Below are positions 9,042 through 18,086 of a DNA stretch of 64,000 bases, one piece after another. A model generated the notes under the pieces. That model saw only the letters and a list, made by a program, of their open reading frames with translations. It had not been told where the DNA came from and did no database searches. The first letter of the stretch is position 1, and the number at the start of each line of letters is the position of its first letter. The stretch is from an uncultured Duodenibacillus sp. (GTDB lineage Bacteria; Pseudomonadota; Gammaproteobacteria; Burkholderiales; Burkholderiaceae_F): the NCBI GenBank assembly GCA_944390145.1, contig CALXOY010000017.1:1-64000 (forward strand), read 5' to 3'. The translations under genes were made by a program, and so were the position numbers.

Positions 9042-9685
9042 GAAAAGAATCGGCAAAGGCCCGCACCGACGGGCAGGCGACTCGGCAGGCCTTGATTGAC
9101 GCAGCAGGCATTCTGGCCGCACGGCACGGCTGGAGTTCGGTCCGCGCCAAGGATGTCTGCAAGCTGGCCGGTGTGAGCGCCGCGAGCGTGAACTACTGGT
9201 TTGGCGGGCGCGACGAGCTCTACCGCGAGGTGGTCCGTCAGATTCCCGAAGGCATCATCGACGAAAAGCTCGAGCAGTTTCTGCTCGGCGACGTCGCGCC
9301 GCTCGAAAAGGTCAAGCGCCTGCTCAACACGATTTTGATGAGCGTGCGCGGGCGCAGCCACTGGCACATCGGCCTGTGGGCGCGCGAGGTGTTCACGGGG
9401 CCCTCCGATGAATTCCTCGAGGTCGCCCGCTCGCGCGGCACACAGCGCGTGACGATCATCCGCCGGGTGATCGCAGCCTACCTGGGCGTTCCCGACGAGG
9501 GGCCAGAAATCGAAGCCGTAATGCTTGCAATCCTCTCGCCCTGCCTGGTGATGTCGGCTTCTTCGCCCGAACTGCTGCGGCAGATCTACCCGAATCTTTT
9601 GTGCCCGAAGGGCAGAACCGTGGCTGGCGAGCAGCTTTTAAAGATTCTGAAGGCGCTCAAGCAGATGCACGCCCTTGGCGCATAG
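9038..9685 (+). CDS. TetR/AcrR-family regulator (CecR/YbiH-like)
   Basis: 215 residues. The N-terminal TetR helix-turn-helix contains ALIDAAGILAARHGWSSV and VSAASVNYWFGGRDELY, and the remainder is the all-helical ligand domain in the CerR-type C-terminal style. In E. coli cecR precedes ybhGFSR; here the regulator is the last gene of the operon, overlapping the permease by ATGA. It probably represses its own operon in response to an exported compound, which is inference from the arrangement. Confidence 0.83.
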   Translation: MRKESAKARTDGQATRQALIDAAGILAARHGWSSVRAKDVCKLAGVSAASVNYWFGGRDELYREVVRQIPEGIIDEKLEQFLLGDVAPLEKVKRLLNTILMSVRGRSHWHIGLWAREVFTGPSDEFLEVARSRGTQRVTIIRRVIAAYLGVPDEGPEIEAVMLAILSPCLVMSASSPELLRQIYPNLLCPKGRTVAGEQLLKILKALKQMHALGA

Positions 9686-9718
9686 GCGCAGACAGCCGCA
9701 GAAGGAAAAGAGGGGTCG

Positions 9719-10957
9719 TCAGTCTTCCAGAAAGACGTCCTCCTCCTCTTTTTCCTCGGCAAGCAGCCTGCCGGAGGCGGCGGCAAAGGCAATGAGGGCG
9801 GCCAGGCACAAAAGCGCCGCGCCGAAAAAGGGCAGCCCCGCGAGCACGTCGCCCGCGTGATGGCTTGCGCTCATCAGCATCGGCGTGGTGAAGGCCGGGG
9901 CAATGGCGCCCATGAGCGAGTGCACCGAACTCACTGTTCCCATGGCTGCGCCCTGCACGTTCACTGGCATGCGGCGGCTCACGGCGCCTGACAAAAGGGG
10001 TGTGACGGCGGCCGCAAGGGCGTACAGGCAGAAAAAGAGGCTTGCGGCAAGCCCCGAGCTGCTCAAGCCCACGGCAGTCAGAAAAAGGCAGCCCAGCGCC
10101 AGACTCACAAGCGTGAGCTTGACCGGCGAGACGTAGGCGAGAAGCCTCTGCAGGCAAAACCCTTGCACGACGGCAATGCCCAGGCTCAGGCCGAAAATGG
10201 TGAGACCGATTTCCCGCGGCGTAAAGCCGTAGCGAAACTCCGTGTAAAGCGCCCAGGAGTACTGCATGAGGCTGTTGGCGAGGCTGAAAAACGCAAGCGT
10301 GAGCACAAAGATCCGCACGCCGGGATGCCTGATCAGGCTGATAAGGCTCATGAAGGCGTTGCTGCGGGCAAAGGAGAAGGGCTCGGTGCTTGGCTTGACA
10401 AGCGATTCAGGCAGGGCAAAGAAGCCGTAGAGGAAGTTGAGCAGCGTCACCACGCTGGCCGCGAAGAAGGGCAGCTGCGGGTCGCTTGAGCCGAGAACGC
10501 CTCCGAGTGCAGGGCCGATCAGAAAGCCGGCGCCGAAGACCGCGCCGATCCGGCCGAAGGCCGCCGCCCGTTCGTAGCCCGAGGTGACGTCGGCAATATA
10601 GGCCTGCGCCACCGACATATTGGCCGAGAGCATGCCGCCCACGATGCGGCTTGCGAGAATCGCGGCAAGCGAGCTGCTCACGGCCGGGACGATGAACATG
10701 ACGCCAAGGCCGAAGATGCCGCTTAAAAGCACCGGACGCCGCCCGATTCTGTCGGAAAGCGCGCCCAGCACCGGGGCGGCCAGAAACTGCATGATGCCGT
10801 AGCTCAGCATGATGAGCCCGTACCACCAGGTCTGCTCATCGCGCGTGGCCGCCAGAACACCCACCAGGCGCGGCAGCACGGGGATGATGAAGCCGATGCC
10901 CAATGCATCCAGGAAGATGCAGGCATACACAAACGCCAGTCGGGACGGCAGCTTCAT
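9719..10957 (-). CDS. MFS drug transporter, TetA-like
   Basis: 412 residues, about 12 membrane segments. It starts MKLPSRLAFVYACIFLDALG and has the MFS motif A GALSDRIGRRPVLL after segment 2, as in the TetA/Bcr group of drug:H+ antiporters. The frame is open upstream to 11086, but the extra 43 residues are Arg-rich and non-membrane, so the ATG at 10957 is chosen. It is divergent from the methyltransferase at 11108 and converges with the TetR gene. Whether it exports tetracycline cannot be told from sequence. Confidence 0.8.
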   Translation of the reverse strand: MKLPSRLAFVYACIFLDALGIGFIIPVLPRLVGVLAATRDEQTWWYGLIMLSYGIMQFLAAPVLGALSDRIGRRPVLLSGIFGLGVMFIVPAVSSSLAAILASRIVGGMLSANMSVAQAYIADVTSGYERAAAFGRIGAVFGAGFLIGPALGGVLGSSDPQLPFFAASVVTLLNFLYGFFALPESLVKPSTEPFSFARSNAFMSLISLIRHPGVRIFVLTLAFFSLANSLMQYSWALYTEFRYGFTPREIGLTIFGLSLGIAVVQGFCLQRLLAYVSPVKLTLVSLALGCLFLTAVGLSSSGLAASLFFCLYALAAAVTPLLSGAVSRRMPVNVQGAAMGTVSSVHSLMGAIAPAFTTPMLMSASHHAGDVLAGLPFFGAALLCLAALIAFAAASGRLLAEEKEEEDVFLED

Positions 10958-11092
10958 ATGGACGGGACGGGAAAGGTGGTCGGGCCTTCTGAAAAACAAG
11001 CCTGATGATACTGAAAAGACTTCGCAATGAGAACGCTCTTCAAATCTTAAGCGGCGCGGGCGCGGCCGGCTGTTTTGCCGTAGCATATGAAG

Positions 11093-11100
11093 AAAGGAGG
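11093..11100 (+). promoter_or_regulatory. Strong ribosome binding site that sets a GTG start
   Basis: AAAGGAGG lies 7 nt before GTG 11108. The in-frame ATG at 11087 lies upstream of this site and has none of its own, so translation should begin at GTG. Confidence 0.75.
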
Positions 11101-11107
11101 ATTTCGT

Positions 11108-11848
11108 GTGAAAACATCAGCAGACAACGCGGCGGTGCTCGGGCAGATCGCCGGCTATTGGGATCAGCGCGCCGAGGGGTATTCGCTGCAGGTCGACGGT
11201 GAAGTCGGGCGGCAGCTGCAGGCGCAGTACCTTCCGTGGTTTGAAGAGGCCGCCGCCGGCGGCAGGGTGCTTGACGTCGGCTGCGGCCCCGGTTTTTTCT
11301 CCGTGATGCTTGCGGCAAGAGGCTTTGCCGTCACCGCCTTTGACGCCAGCCGCGGCATGCTGCAGAAGGCCGCCGAAAGGGCGCGGAAGGCGGGCGCTGC
11401 CGTCGAGACGGTTTTGGGCGACGCGCAGAACCTTCCCTTTGCTGAAGCGGCCTTTGACTGCGTGTGCTCGCGCAACCTCGTCTGGAACCTGCAGGATCCG
11501 CAGCAGGGCTACCGCGAGTGGCTGCGGGTGCTCAAGCCCGGCGGCCTGCTCCTTGTTTTTGACGGCAACCACTACAGCTATCTTTTTGACGAACGCTATG
11601 CGCGCGTGCACCGTCCCTGGAATGAGCGCAGCGACCATCAGATGCTCGGCGTCGACGGCTCGATCATCGACAACATCGCCGCCGGCCTGCCGTTAAGCCG
11701 CGCCGTGCGCCCCGGCTGGGACGCTGCGGTGCTTGAAGCGCTCGGCGCCGCGGTGCAGACCAAGGTGCTCAAAACCGTCGTCGATCCCCAAACCGGCGAG
11801 ACGCTGGTGACGGACTTTGTCGTGAAAGCTGTCAAAAAAGGCGGTTGA
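11108..11848 (+). CDS. Class I SAM-dependent methyltransferase
   Basis: 246 residues. SAM motif I is VLDVGCGPGFFSVMLAARG, followed by the acidic strand end TAFDAS, and the post-motif region reads LKPGGLLLVFDGNHY. This is a Methyltransf_11-type protein; the substrate is not recognisable. The GTG start at 11108 is chosen for its AAAGGAGG. It stands alone, divergent from the TetA-like pump and followed by sstT with a 112-nt gap. Confidence 0.78.
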   Translation: MKTSADNAAVLGQIAGYWDQRAEGYSLQVDGEVGRQLQAQYLPWFEEAAAGGRVLDVGCGPGFFSVMLAARGFAVTAFDASRGMLQKAAERARKAGAAVETVLGDAQNLPFAEAAFDCVCSRNLVWNLQDPQQGYREWLRVLKPGGLLLVFDGNHYSYLFDERYARVHRPWNERSDHQMLGVDGSIIDNIAAGLPLSRAVRPGWDAAVLEALGAAVQTKVLKTVVDPQTGETLVTDFVVKAVKKGG

Positions 11849-11960
11849 AGCACGGTTTCTTAACGAAATCGGCGTTGCTTGAGGCGTATTGCTTAGAGCC
11901 TTTTTGTCATGAAACGGTCACAATACGGGCAATGACTCAATTTTTTCAGGGAGAACCCCG

Positions 11961-13235
11961 ATGAACCATAAACCCCGGCGCCTGATGCACAGGGCCATGC
12001 CTTTGATTCTGGGCGGCAGCCTTGTCAAGCAGATTGTCGTCGCCCTGGTGCTCGGCATCATCTTTGCCTGTATTGCCCCCTCGGCCGCGCAGTCCGTGAG
12101 CCTTCTCGGCACCCTTTTCGTATCGGCATTGAAGGCTGTGGCTCCGATTCTCGTCTTCGTGCTGGTGGCCGCAGCCATTGCCAATCATCAGTCCGGCACG
12201 GCCGCGCACATGCGTCCGATTCTGGTGCTCTATCTTGTGGGCACCTTTGCCGCCGCCACGACGGCCGTGATCGCCTTCTTTGCTTTCCCGGTCTCGGTGA
12301 ATCTCATCACCGACGCCAAGGAAGTGGCCGCTCCGGGCGGCATCGGCGAAGTGCTGAAAAACCTTGTGGTCAGCGTGGTTGACAACCCGGTGAAGGCGCT
12401 CATGGAAGGCAACTACATCTGCATCCTTTTCTGGGCCGTGGGTTTGGGCGCTGCCATCCGCAAGGCGAGCGACGCCACCCGTCAGGTGCTAAATGACATC
12501 TCCGACGGCGTGGAATTCATCGTGCGCGTTGTGATCCGCTGCGCGCCGATTGGCATTTTCGGCCTGGTGGCCAACACGTTTGCCGCCGAGGGCCTGGGGC
12601 TTCTCGTCAACTATGCCCAGCTGCTTGCACTGTTGGTGGGCAGCATGCTCTTTGTGGCGCTGGTGCTCAACCCGATCATCGTCTGGTTCTGCATCCGCCG
12701 CAATCCGTACCCGCTCACGCTGCAGACGCTTCGCGAGTCCGGCATCACGGCTTTCTTCACCCGCTCATCGGCGGCCAACATCCCGGTCAACATCGCGCTT
12801 TGCAAAAAGCTCGGTCTCGATGAAACCGTCTACATGCTCTCCATTCCGCTCGGCGCCACGATCAACATGGCGGGCGCGGCCATCACGATCACGATTTTGA
12901 GTCTGGCCGCGGCGCACACGATGGGCGTGACAGTCGACATTCCGACGGCGGTGCTTTTGTGCGTGACGGCAAGCCTGTGCGCCTGCGGCGCAGCCGGTGT
13001 GCCGGGCGGCTCGCTCATGCTCATTCCGCTGGCCTGCTCGCTTTTCGGCCTGGACAGCACGCTTGCCATGCAGGTGGTGGCCGTGGGCTTTGTGATTGGT
13101 GTGGTGCAGGACTCCTGCGAAACGGCACTCAATTCCTCTTCGGACGCGCTCTTTACGGCGGCGGCCTGCATGCGGATGCAGAGACTCAAGAAGCAGGAGG
13201 ACGCGGAAGTGGCCGAGGAGCTCAAGGACGTTTGA
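11961..13235 (+). CDS. sstT: Serine/threonine:Na+ symporter SstT
   Basis: 424-residue dicarboxylate/amino acid:cation symporter (DAACS) family protein, close in length to E. coli SstT (414). Eight membrane helices and two re-entrant loops are expected; the family serine-rich loop appears as [13 protein letters not shown] and the metal/substrate helix as [12 protein letters not shown]. An AGGGAG ribosome site precedes the ATG. A hairpin with a T tract follows at 13270. It imports Ser/Thr with Na+, which suits an amino-acid-fermenting gut organism. Confidence 0.9.
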   Translation: MNHKPRRLMHRAMPLILGGSLVKQIVVALVLGIIFACIAPSAAQSVSLLGTLFVSALKAVAPILVFVLVAAAIANHQSGTAAHMRPILVLYLVGTFAAATTAVIAFFAFPVSVNLITDAKEVAAPGGIGEVLKNLVVSVVDNPVKALMEGNYICILFWAVGLGAAIRKASDATRQVLNDISDGVEFIVRVVIRCAPIGIFGLVANTFAAEGLGLLVNYAQLLALLVGSMLFVALVLNPIIVWFCIRRNPYPLTLQTLRESGITAFFTRSSAANIPVNIALCKKLGLDETVYMLSIPLGATINMAGAAITITILSLAAAHTMGVTVDIPTAVLLCVTASLCACGAAGVPGGSLMLIPLACSLFGLDSTLAMQVVAVGFVIGVVQDSCETALNSSSDALFTAAACMRMQRLKKQEDAEVAEELKDV

Positions 13236-13269
13236 CAACCGGCTAGAATCCGCCTCTAACGAGGTTCGC

Positions 13270-13310
13270 GCGGCGCGGCTCTGAAAGGAATCGCGCCGCA
13301 AATTTTTGTT
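13270..13310 (+). terminator. Hairpin with T tract between sstT and recQ
   Basis: GCGGCGCG pairs perfectly with CGCGCCGC around a 14-nt loop, followed by AAATTTTTGTT. It resembles a terminator for sstT, but its T tract runs straight into the TTG start of recQ, and the only AAGGA-like ribosome site lies in its loop. Confidence 0.65.
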
Positions 13311-15157
13311 TGGATTGCGATTTGACTGAATTAACGACCATTGAGCGGGCCCGCGACATCCTGCACCGGGTGTTCGGGCTGGAAGACTTCCGGGGTTTTC
13401 AAGCCGACGTGATCGAGACGCTTGCGGGCGGCCGCGACGCGCTGGTGCTGATGCCCACCGGAGGCGGCAAGAGCTTGTGCTACCAGATTCCCGCACTCAT
13501 GCGCGAGGGCGTGACGGTGGTGGTCTCCCCCTTGATTGCGCTGATGGCCGATCAGGTGTCCGGTTTGGAAGAGCTCGGCATTTCCGCGGCTTTTCTCAAT
13601 TCCACCTTGAGCTGGCCCGAGCAGCGCGATGTGCAGCGAAGGCTTGCCGCAGGCGACATCAAGCTGCTTTATGTCGCGCCCGAGCGGCTTGTGATGCCCT
13701 CGATGCTCGACCTTTTAAGCCGCCTCAAGCTGGGGCTTTTCGCCATTGATGAAGCGCACTGCGTGTCCATGTGGGGGCACGATTTCCGTCCCGAATACGG
13801 GGCGCTGTCGATTTTGCGTGAAAAGTGGCCGGCGGTGCCGCGCGTGGCGCTCACGGCAACGGCGGACCTCAACACCCGCCGTGAAATCAGCGAAAAACTG
13901 CTGGTCAACGCACGCGAATTCGTTGCAAGCTTTGACAGGCCCAACATCCGCTACCGTGTGGCCGAAAAGCAGTCCGATGCGGCCACGTTGAACGAACTCG
14001 TTGAATTCATCCGCGAGGAGCACCCTGCGGAAGCCGGCATCGTCTACTGCATGTACCGCGCCAGAACCGTGGAGATTGCCGAGGAGCTCTGTGCCCGCGG
14101 CATCCGGGCGCTGCCCTATCACGCCGGCATGCCGCACGAAGAGCGCGACGCCAATCTCAAGACGTTTCTGCGCGAAGACGGCGTTGTGATGGTGGCCACC
14201 ATTGCTTTCGGCATGGGCATTGACAAGCCCGACGTGCGGTTTGTGGCGCATATGGACATGCCCAAGAGCATTGAAAACTATTTTCAGGAGACAGGGCGCG
14301 CCGGGCGCGACGGCAAGCCCGCCGACGCCTGGATGGCCTACGGGCTGGTGGACGCCGTCAATCAGCGCCGCCTGATCGAATCGAGCGGGGCCGACGAAAT
14401 GTACGCGCGGCTCACGCGCGCCAAACTTGAAGCGATGCTTGCGCTTGCCGAGACCGCCGGATGCCGCCGTCAGATGATTCTGCGCTACTTCGGCGAGGAG
14501 TCTGGTCCGTGTGGCAACTGCGACAACTGCCTTGAGCCGCCCAAGATGCAGGATGTGACGGAGGACGCCCAGCGGCTGGCAAGCTGCATCTGGCGCGTGT
14601 CGCAGTCCGGCACAAGCTATGGCGCAAAGTACATCATCGAGGTGCTGCAGGGCGAAGCGACCGACCGGGTGCTTTTAAACGGCCACGACAAGCTCTCGAC
14701 CTTCGGCATCGGCAGACATTTGTCGGCCGAGCAGTGGCGCCGGATCCTGCGGCAGCTCATTGCGCGCGACATCGTCCGGGTGGAGCCGCACAACATGGGC
14801 GGACTCACGATCGGGCAGGCCCGCGGACTTTTCAAGGGCGAGGAGCACATTTTCATCCGCCAGATTCAGAAGCGCTCGCGCAGGCGCCGGCAGCTTTTCG
14901 GCGAGATGAACGGCGAAGACAAGCTCTTGTTTGAAGAGCTCAAGCGCTGGCGCAGGGAGACGGCCGCCGAAAGCGGCAAGCCGCCCTATCAGGTTTTCAC
15001 CGATGCCACGCTCGAAGACATCGTGCGCCGCCGGCCGGTCAATCTTGATCAGCTCTCGCGGGCAAGCGGTGTGGGCGAGGTGAAGCTTGACCGCTACGGG
15101 CGCGACGTGACGCGGATCGTGCGGGAGTTTGTGGCTCCGCAGGACGTTCGCCGCTAG
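13310..15157 (+). CDS. recQ: ATP-dependent DNA helicase RecQ
   Basis: 615 residues. SF2 helicase motifs: MPTGGGKSLCYQIP (I), DEAH in FAIDEAHCVSMWGHDF (II), ALTAT (III), TGRAGRDG (VI). The zinc-binding cysteines CRRQMI...CGNCDNC follow, then winged-helix and HRDC domains at the C-terminus. It unwinds recombination and replication intermediates 3'-5'. No ATG is available near the conserved N-terminus; TTG 13310 or TTG 13322 must be used, neither with a clear ribosome site. Length matches the family (E. coli 609). Confidence 0.92.
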   Translation: MDCDLTELTTIERARDILHRVFGLEDFRGFQADVIETLAGGRDALVLMPTGGGKSLCYQIPALMREGVTVVVSPLIALMADQVSGLEELGISAAFLNSTLSWPEQRDVQRRLAAGDIKLLYVAPERLVMPSMLDLLSRLKLGLFAIDEAHCVSMWGHDFRPEYGALSILREKWPAVPRVALTATADLNTRREISEKLLVNAREFVASFDRPNIRYRVAEKQSDAATLNELVEFIREEHPAEAGIVYCMYRARTVEIAEELCARGIRALPYHAGMPHEERDANLKTFLREDGVVMVATIAFGMGIDKPDVRFVAHMDMPKSIENYFQETGRAGRDGKPADAWMAYGLVDAVNQRRLIESSGADEMYARLTRAKLEAMLALAETAGCRRQMILRYFGEESGPCGNCDNCLEPPKMQDVTEDAQRLASCIWRVSQSGTSYGAKYIIEVLQGEATDRVLLNGHDKLSTFGIGRHLSAEQWRRILRQLIARDIVRVEPHNMGGLTIGQARGLFKGEEHIFIRQIQKRSRRRRQLFGEMNGEDKLLFEELKRWRRETAAESGKPPYQVFTDATLEDIVRRRPVNLDQLSRASGVGEVKLDRYGRDVTRIVREFVAPQDVRR

Positions 15158-15200
15158 AAAAGGGGCTTGAACTTTTGACAACAAGAAGAGGCAGACAACG

Positions 15201-16397
15201 ATGAAACAGAAAGACGGCGCATTTTCCGACGCAACGCTTCTGGTGCATGCGGGGCGTCACCGCAATAAGGAGCATCGCTACGTCAACCCGCCAATTGTCA
15301 AGGGCTCGACCGTGCTGCACGAGTCCGTTGCGGACATGATCAAGCGTGAAGAAAACCGCAACCGTCTGATTGAAGACGTGCCCACCTACGGCATCTGGGG
15401 CACGGAAACGCACCAGGCTTTTTACGATGCGATGAAAAAACTTGAGGGCGCAGCGGGCGTCTGGGCGTTTTCCTCGGGGCTCGCAAGCACCACAACGCCG
15501 CTTTTTGCCTTCGTGCATGCCGGCTGCCACGCGCTTTTCATGGACACGATCTACGGGCCGACGCGCGACTTCGCCGAAAAGATTCTTGCCAAAATGGGCG
15601 TGGAGGTCGAGTTTTTCGACCCCCACATCGGCGCGGACATCGAAAAGAAGTTCAAGCCCAACACGACGCTTGTGATGATGGAAACGCCGGGCTCGCACAG
15701 CTTTGAGCTGCCGGACGTTCCCGCCATCGCCGCCAAATGCCGCGAACACGGCGTCTGGAGCGCGATCGACAACACCTGGGCGACGCCGCTTTACTTCAAG
15801 CCCCTGTCGGTCGGCGTGGATGTGGTGATGCATGCGGCAACGAAGTACATTGCCGGACACTCCGACATTTTGATGGGGGTGGTGTGCTGCAATGAACGCG
15901 CCTGGCCCAGGGTGTTTGACGCCGTGACGACCCTTGGGCAGACCGCCACGCCGGACGATGTCTACATGGCTTTTCGCGGGCTGCACACGATGAAGGCAAG
16001 AATTGAAGCCGCCTGTGCGGGCGCAAGAAGGATCGTCGAATGGCTTGAGGCCCAGCCTCAGGTCGAGCGCATTTTGTGGCCGGCCCTGGAAAGCCACCCC
16101 GATCATGCGATTTTCAAGCGCGACTTTACGGGCGCAACTCCACTCTTTTCAGTGGTGTTCAAGCCTGAATACGACGGAAGGCTCACGCCGATGATCGACG
16201 CGCTCAAGCTTTTCGGACGGGGCTACTCCTGGGGAGGATTTGAGAGTCTGCTCATTCCGGGCTACGGCAAGCGCACGGCTCGTCAATCGCCCTTCGGCCG
16301 CATGGTGCGCATCTCCGTGGGGCTGGAGAATCCCCGGGATTTGATTGCCGACCTTGAGCAGGCGTTTGCGCAGCTTGCGGCGTCAAGCGCCGTCTGA
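15201..16397 (+). CDS. metC: Cystathionine beta-lyase
   Basis: 398-residue Cys/Met-metabolism PLP enzyme. The PLP lysine sits in HAATKYIAGHSD; the TYGIWGTETH and WSAIDNTWATPLYF stretches are typical of bacterial MetC. It converts cystathionine to homocysteine, pyruvate and ammonia. An AAGAAGAGG purine run 10-15 nt before the ATG acts as ribosome site. It follows recQ by 43 nt, possibly co-transcribed. A related gamma-lyase activity cannot be excluded. Confidence 0.87.
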   Translation: MKQKDGAFSDATLLVHAGRHRNKEHRYVNPPIVKGSTVLHESVADMIKREENRNRLIEDVPTYGIWGTETHQAFYDAMKKLEGAAGVWAFSSGLASTTTPLFAFVHAGCHALFMDTIYGPTRDFAEKILAKMGVEVEFFDPHIGADIEKKFKPNTTLVMMETPGSHSFELPDVPAIAAKCREHGVWSAIDNTWATPLYFKPLSVGVDVVMHAATKYIAGHSDILMGVVCCNERAWPRVFDAVTTLGQTATPDDVYMAFRGLHTMKARIEAACAGARRIVEWLEAQPQVERILWPALESHPDHAIFKRDFTGATPLFSVVFKPEYDGRLTPMIDALKLFGRGYSWGGFESLLIPGYGKRTARQSPFGRMVRISVGLENPRDLIADLEQAFAQLAASSAV

Positions 16398-16549
16398 AGA
16401 ACGCATCACCTTTTCAGGGCTTGGGGGCAGAATCCGCCGCGCCCGGCAAAAGCGCGGCAAGCCTGGTGTAGACTCGTGCTAGTCGGCGCTTGTTTGAAGC
16501 AGCCGCGGGCAACCGTGCGCCGGACCTGCAGACCAAGGAGCGAGAAAAA

Positions 16550-17575
16550 ATGATTTTGCAGAAAGTCAGAGCTTTTTTTGAATGGCTTGGAAAGAAAAGC
16601 ATGGCCAAAAGCCGCAAGGCGCTCGACTACGACTGGACCACGATGCGTCCTGAAGGTGAAGCTCCTGTCAAAACCGTCAATCTCGAGGATGATGCCGACG
16701 CCGTGCGGCCCGCGCCCGTCAAGACGGTTGATCTGCATGAAGCCGGTCCTCAAGCAGCTCCGGCGGCCTCCCGACTTTCGGCGGCTGAAATTGAAAAGCG
16801 CATGAGTGCGGTTCTCAAGAAAATCACGCTGCGCGACGCCGTGGAGCTGCTCAAGGAGAAATTTGAGACGGCTCGCGCCGTCCGCCGCAGCCGCGTGGCG
16901 CTGCTCGCTTTCTTAAGCGAGGTGCAGGAGGGGCTCTCCTACCTCGAAGAGAAGGTGAAGGAAAAGCAGAAGGCGGAAAAAGCAGCATTGGCCAAATCCG
17001 CCAAAAAGCCCGCCCGCAAACGCACGGCTGCGAAGACGGAGCAAAAGGCCGCGCAGCCTGCTGCTGAATCCGCTGCGCAGCCTTCCGCCGAACCGGAAAA
17101 GAAGGCGGCCAAGCCCCGCAGAAAGCCTGCCGCAAAAGCCGCTCCCAAGCCGGTGAAGGAGGCGGCGGCCGCCGAGGCTCCTGCAGCGCAGAGCGTGGAG
17201 GAGCCCGCCGAAAAGCCCAAGGCAGCGAAACCCCGCCGCACCACGGGCGTCCGCAAGACTGCTGCCGCGACAAAGACGGCGCCCCGCAGGAGCGCAGCCC
17301 GCAAGACGCAGGAGGAAAAGGCCGCCCCGCAGAGGCAGGCCGCTGGCGCAGCTTCGGAGAGCGCGCAGGAAGTCCCCAAGAAGACTTCCGCCGCAAAGCC
17401 CCGCAAGGCGCCGGCTAAAAAGAGCACGGCGGCAAAGCCGGTTCAAAAGGCTCCCGAGCCCGTTTCCCCGTCTGCTGAGCAGCCCGTGCAGCCGTCTGCC
17501 GCACCGGCGCCGGCGCCAGCCCCCGCTCCGGTTCAAGCTCCCGCAGTCGGGGAGGCTGACAAGCCTGCTCAATAA
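16550..17575 (+). CDS. Histone H1/AlgP-like protein with Ala/Lys/Pro-rich tail
   Basis: 341 residues from the ATG at 16550, set by AAGGAG at 16535-16540 (the frame is open back to 16490). The N-terminal 140 residues are ordinary, with two copies of APVKTV(N/D)L and a charged helical segment (MSAVLKKITLRDAVELL). From about residue 145 the chain is low-complexity Ala/Lys/Pro/Arg with many KPRK, KPRR and AAKP units, like bacterial histone-H1 or AlgP tails, ending in a Pro/Ala stretch. It is probably nucleic-acid binding; no catalytic motif is visible. A strong terminator follows. Confidence 0.7.
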   Translation: MILQKVRAFFEWLGKKSMAKSRKALDYDWTTMRPEGEAPVKTVNLEDDADAVRPAPVKTVDLHEAGPQAAPAASRLSAAEIEKRMSAVLKKITLRDAVELLKEKFETARAVRRSRVALLAFLSEVQEGLSYLEEKVKEKQKAEKAALAKSAKKPARKRTAAKTEQKAAQPAAESAAQPSAEPEKKAAKPRRKPAAKAAPKPVKEAAAAEAPAAQSVEEPAEKPKAAKPRRTTGVRKTAAATKTAPRRSAARKTQEEKAAPQRQAAGAASESAQEVPKKTSAAKPRKAPAKKSTAAKPVQKAPEPVSPSAEQPVQPSAAPAPAPAPAPVQAPAVGEADKPAQ

Positions 17576-17593
17576 AGCGCAGTAAGTCTGCAG

Positions 17594-17629
17594 CGAACAA
17601 AAAAGCGCCTCCGGGCGCTTTTTTGTTCG
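17594..17629. terminator. Bidirectional terminator
   Basis: Perfect 16-bp inverted repeat, CGAACAAAAAAGCGCC and its complement around a TCCG loop. It has A and T runs on both sides, so it can end both the histone-like gene (+) and the DUF2721 pair (-). Confidence 0.92.
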
Positions 17630-17645
17630 CCGGTGGCAGCCGTCT

Positions 17646-18074
17646 TCAGTGATGCACGCTCATGCCGAGCGCTTTGAGCGAGATGCCGACCTCAAGCGAG
17701 AAATACGTGGTGGACACGACGATCATGGCCACCGAGGCAAGCAAAAAGATGTGCTTGAGCGTGTCGAGATCCAGCACGAAGATGGCGTCGAGCACGCTTG
17801 TGAGAACGAGCAGCCCCGAGCAGGCCGCCGACAGCACAACATAGAGGATGGCTTTTCGCAGCAGTTCGGCCCGGTGAAAGATGAGCTCAATGGCTTCGGC
17901 AAGCGCGGGATCCGTGCCGCCGGACATTTCGTCGGCGTACAGAAGCTGGCGCACGCGGGAAGTGGTGTGGGCGTAGCGTCCCGACATCGTCATCAGCAGC
18001 AGGCCGACGCCGGAGATGAGCGTAATCGGCGTCAAGGCCGAACTCAAAATCAAGGCAAAGTCAATGTGGTTCAT
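17646..18074 (-). CDS. DUF2721 membrane protein (paralogue 1)
   Basis: 142 residues with three membrane segments: near the N-terminus (ILSSALTPITLISGVGLLLM), about 70-95, and about 102-122. The N-terminal segment is nearly identical to that of the neighbouring gene upstream on the same strand, so the two arose by tandem duplication. The function of DUF2721 is unknown. No clear ribosome site precedes the ATG; it is probably translated from the message of the upstream paralogue, 12 nt away. Confidence 0.78.
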   Translation of the reverse strand: MNHIDFALILSSALTPITLISGVGLLLMTMSGRYAHTTSRVRQLLYADEMSGGTDPALAEAIELIFHRAELLRKAILYVVLSAACSGLLVLTSVLDAIFVLDLDTLKHIFLLASVAMIVVSTTYFSLEVGISLKALGMSVHH

Positions 18075-18086
18075 GGCGTCGTTGCG

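Noticed and set aside
10958..11086. 43-residue N-terminal extension of the TetA-like transporter
   Set aside because: Arg-rich, not membrane-like, and covers the divergent promoter region; the family start is at 10957.
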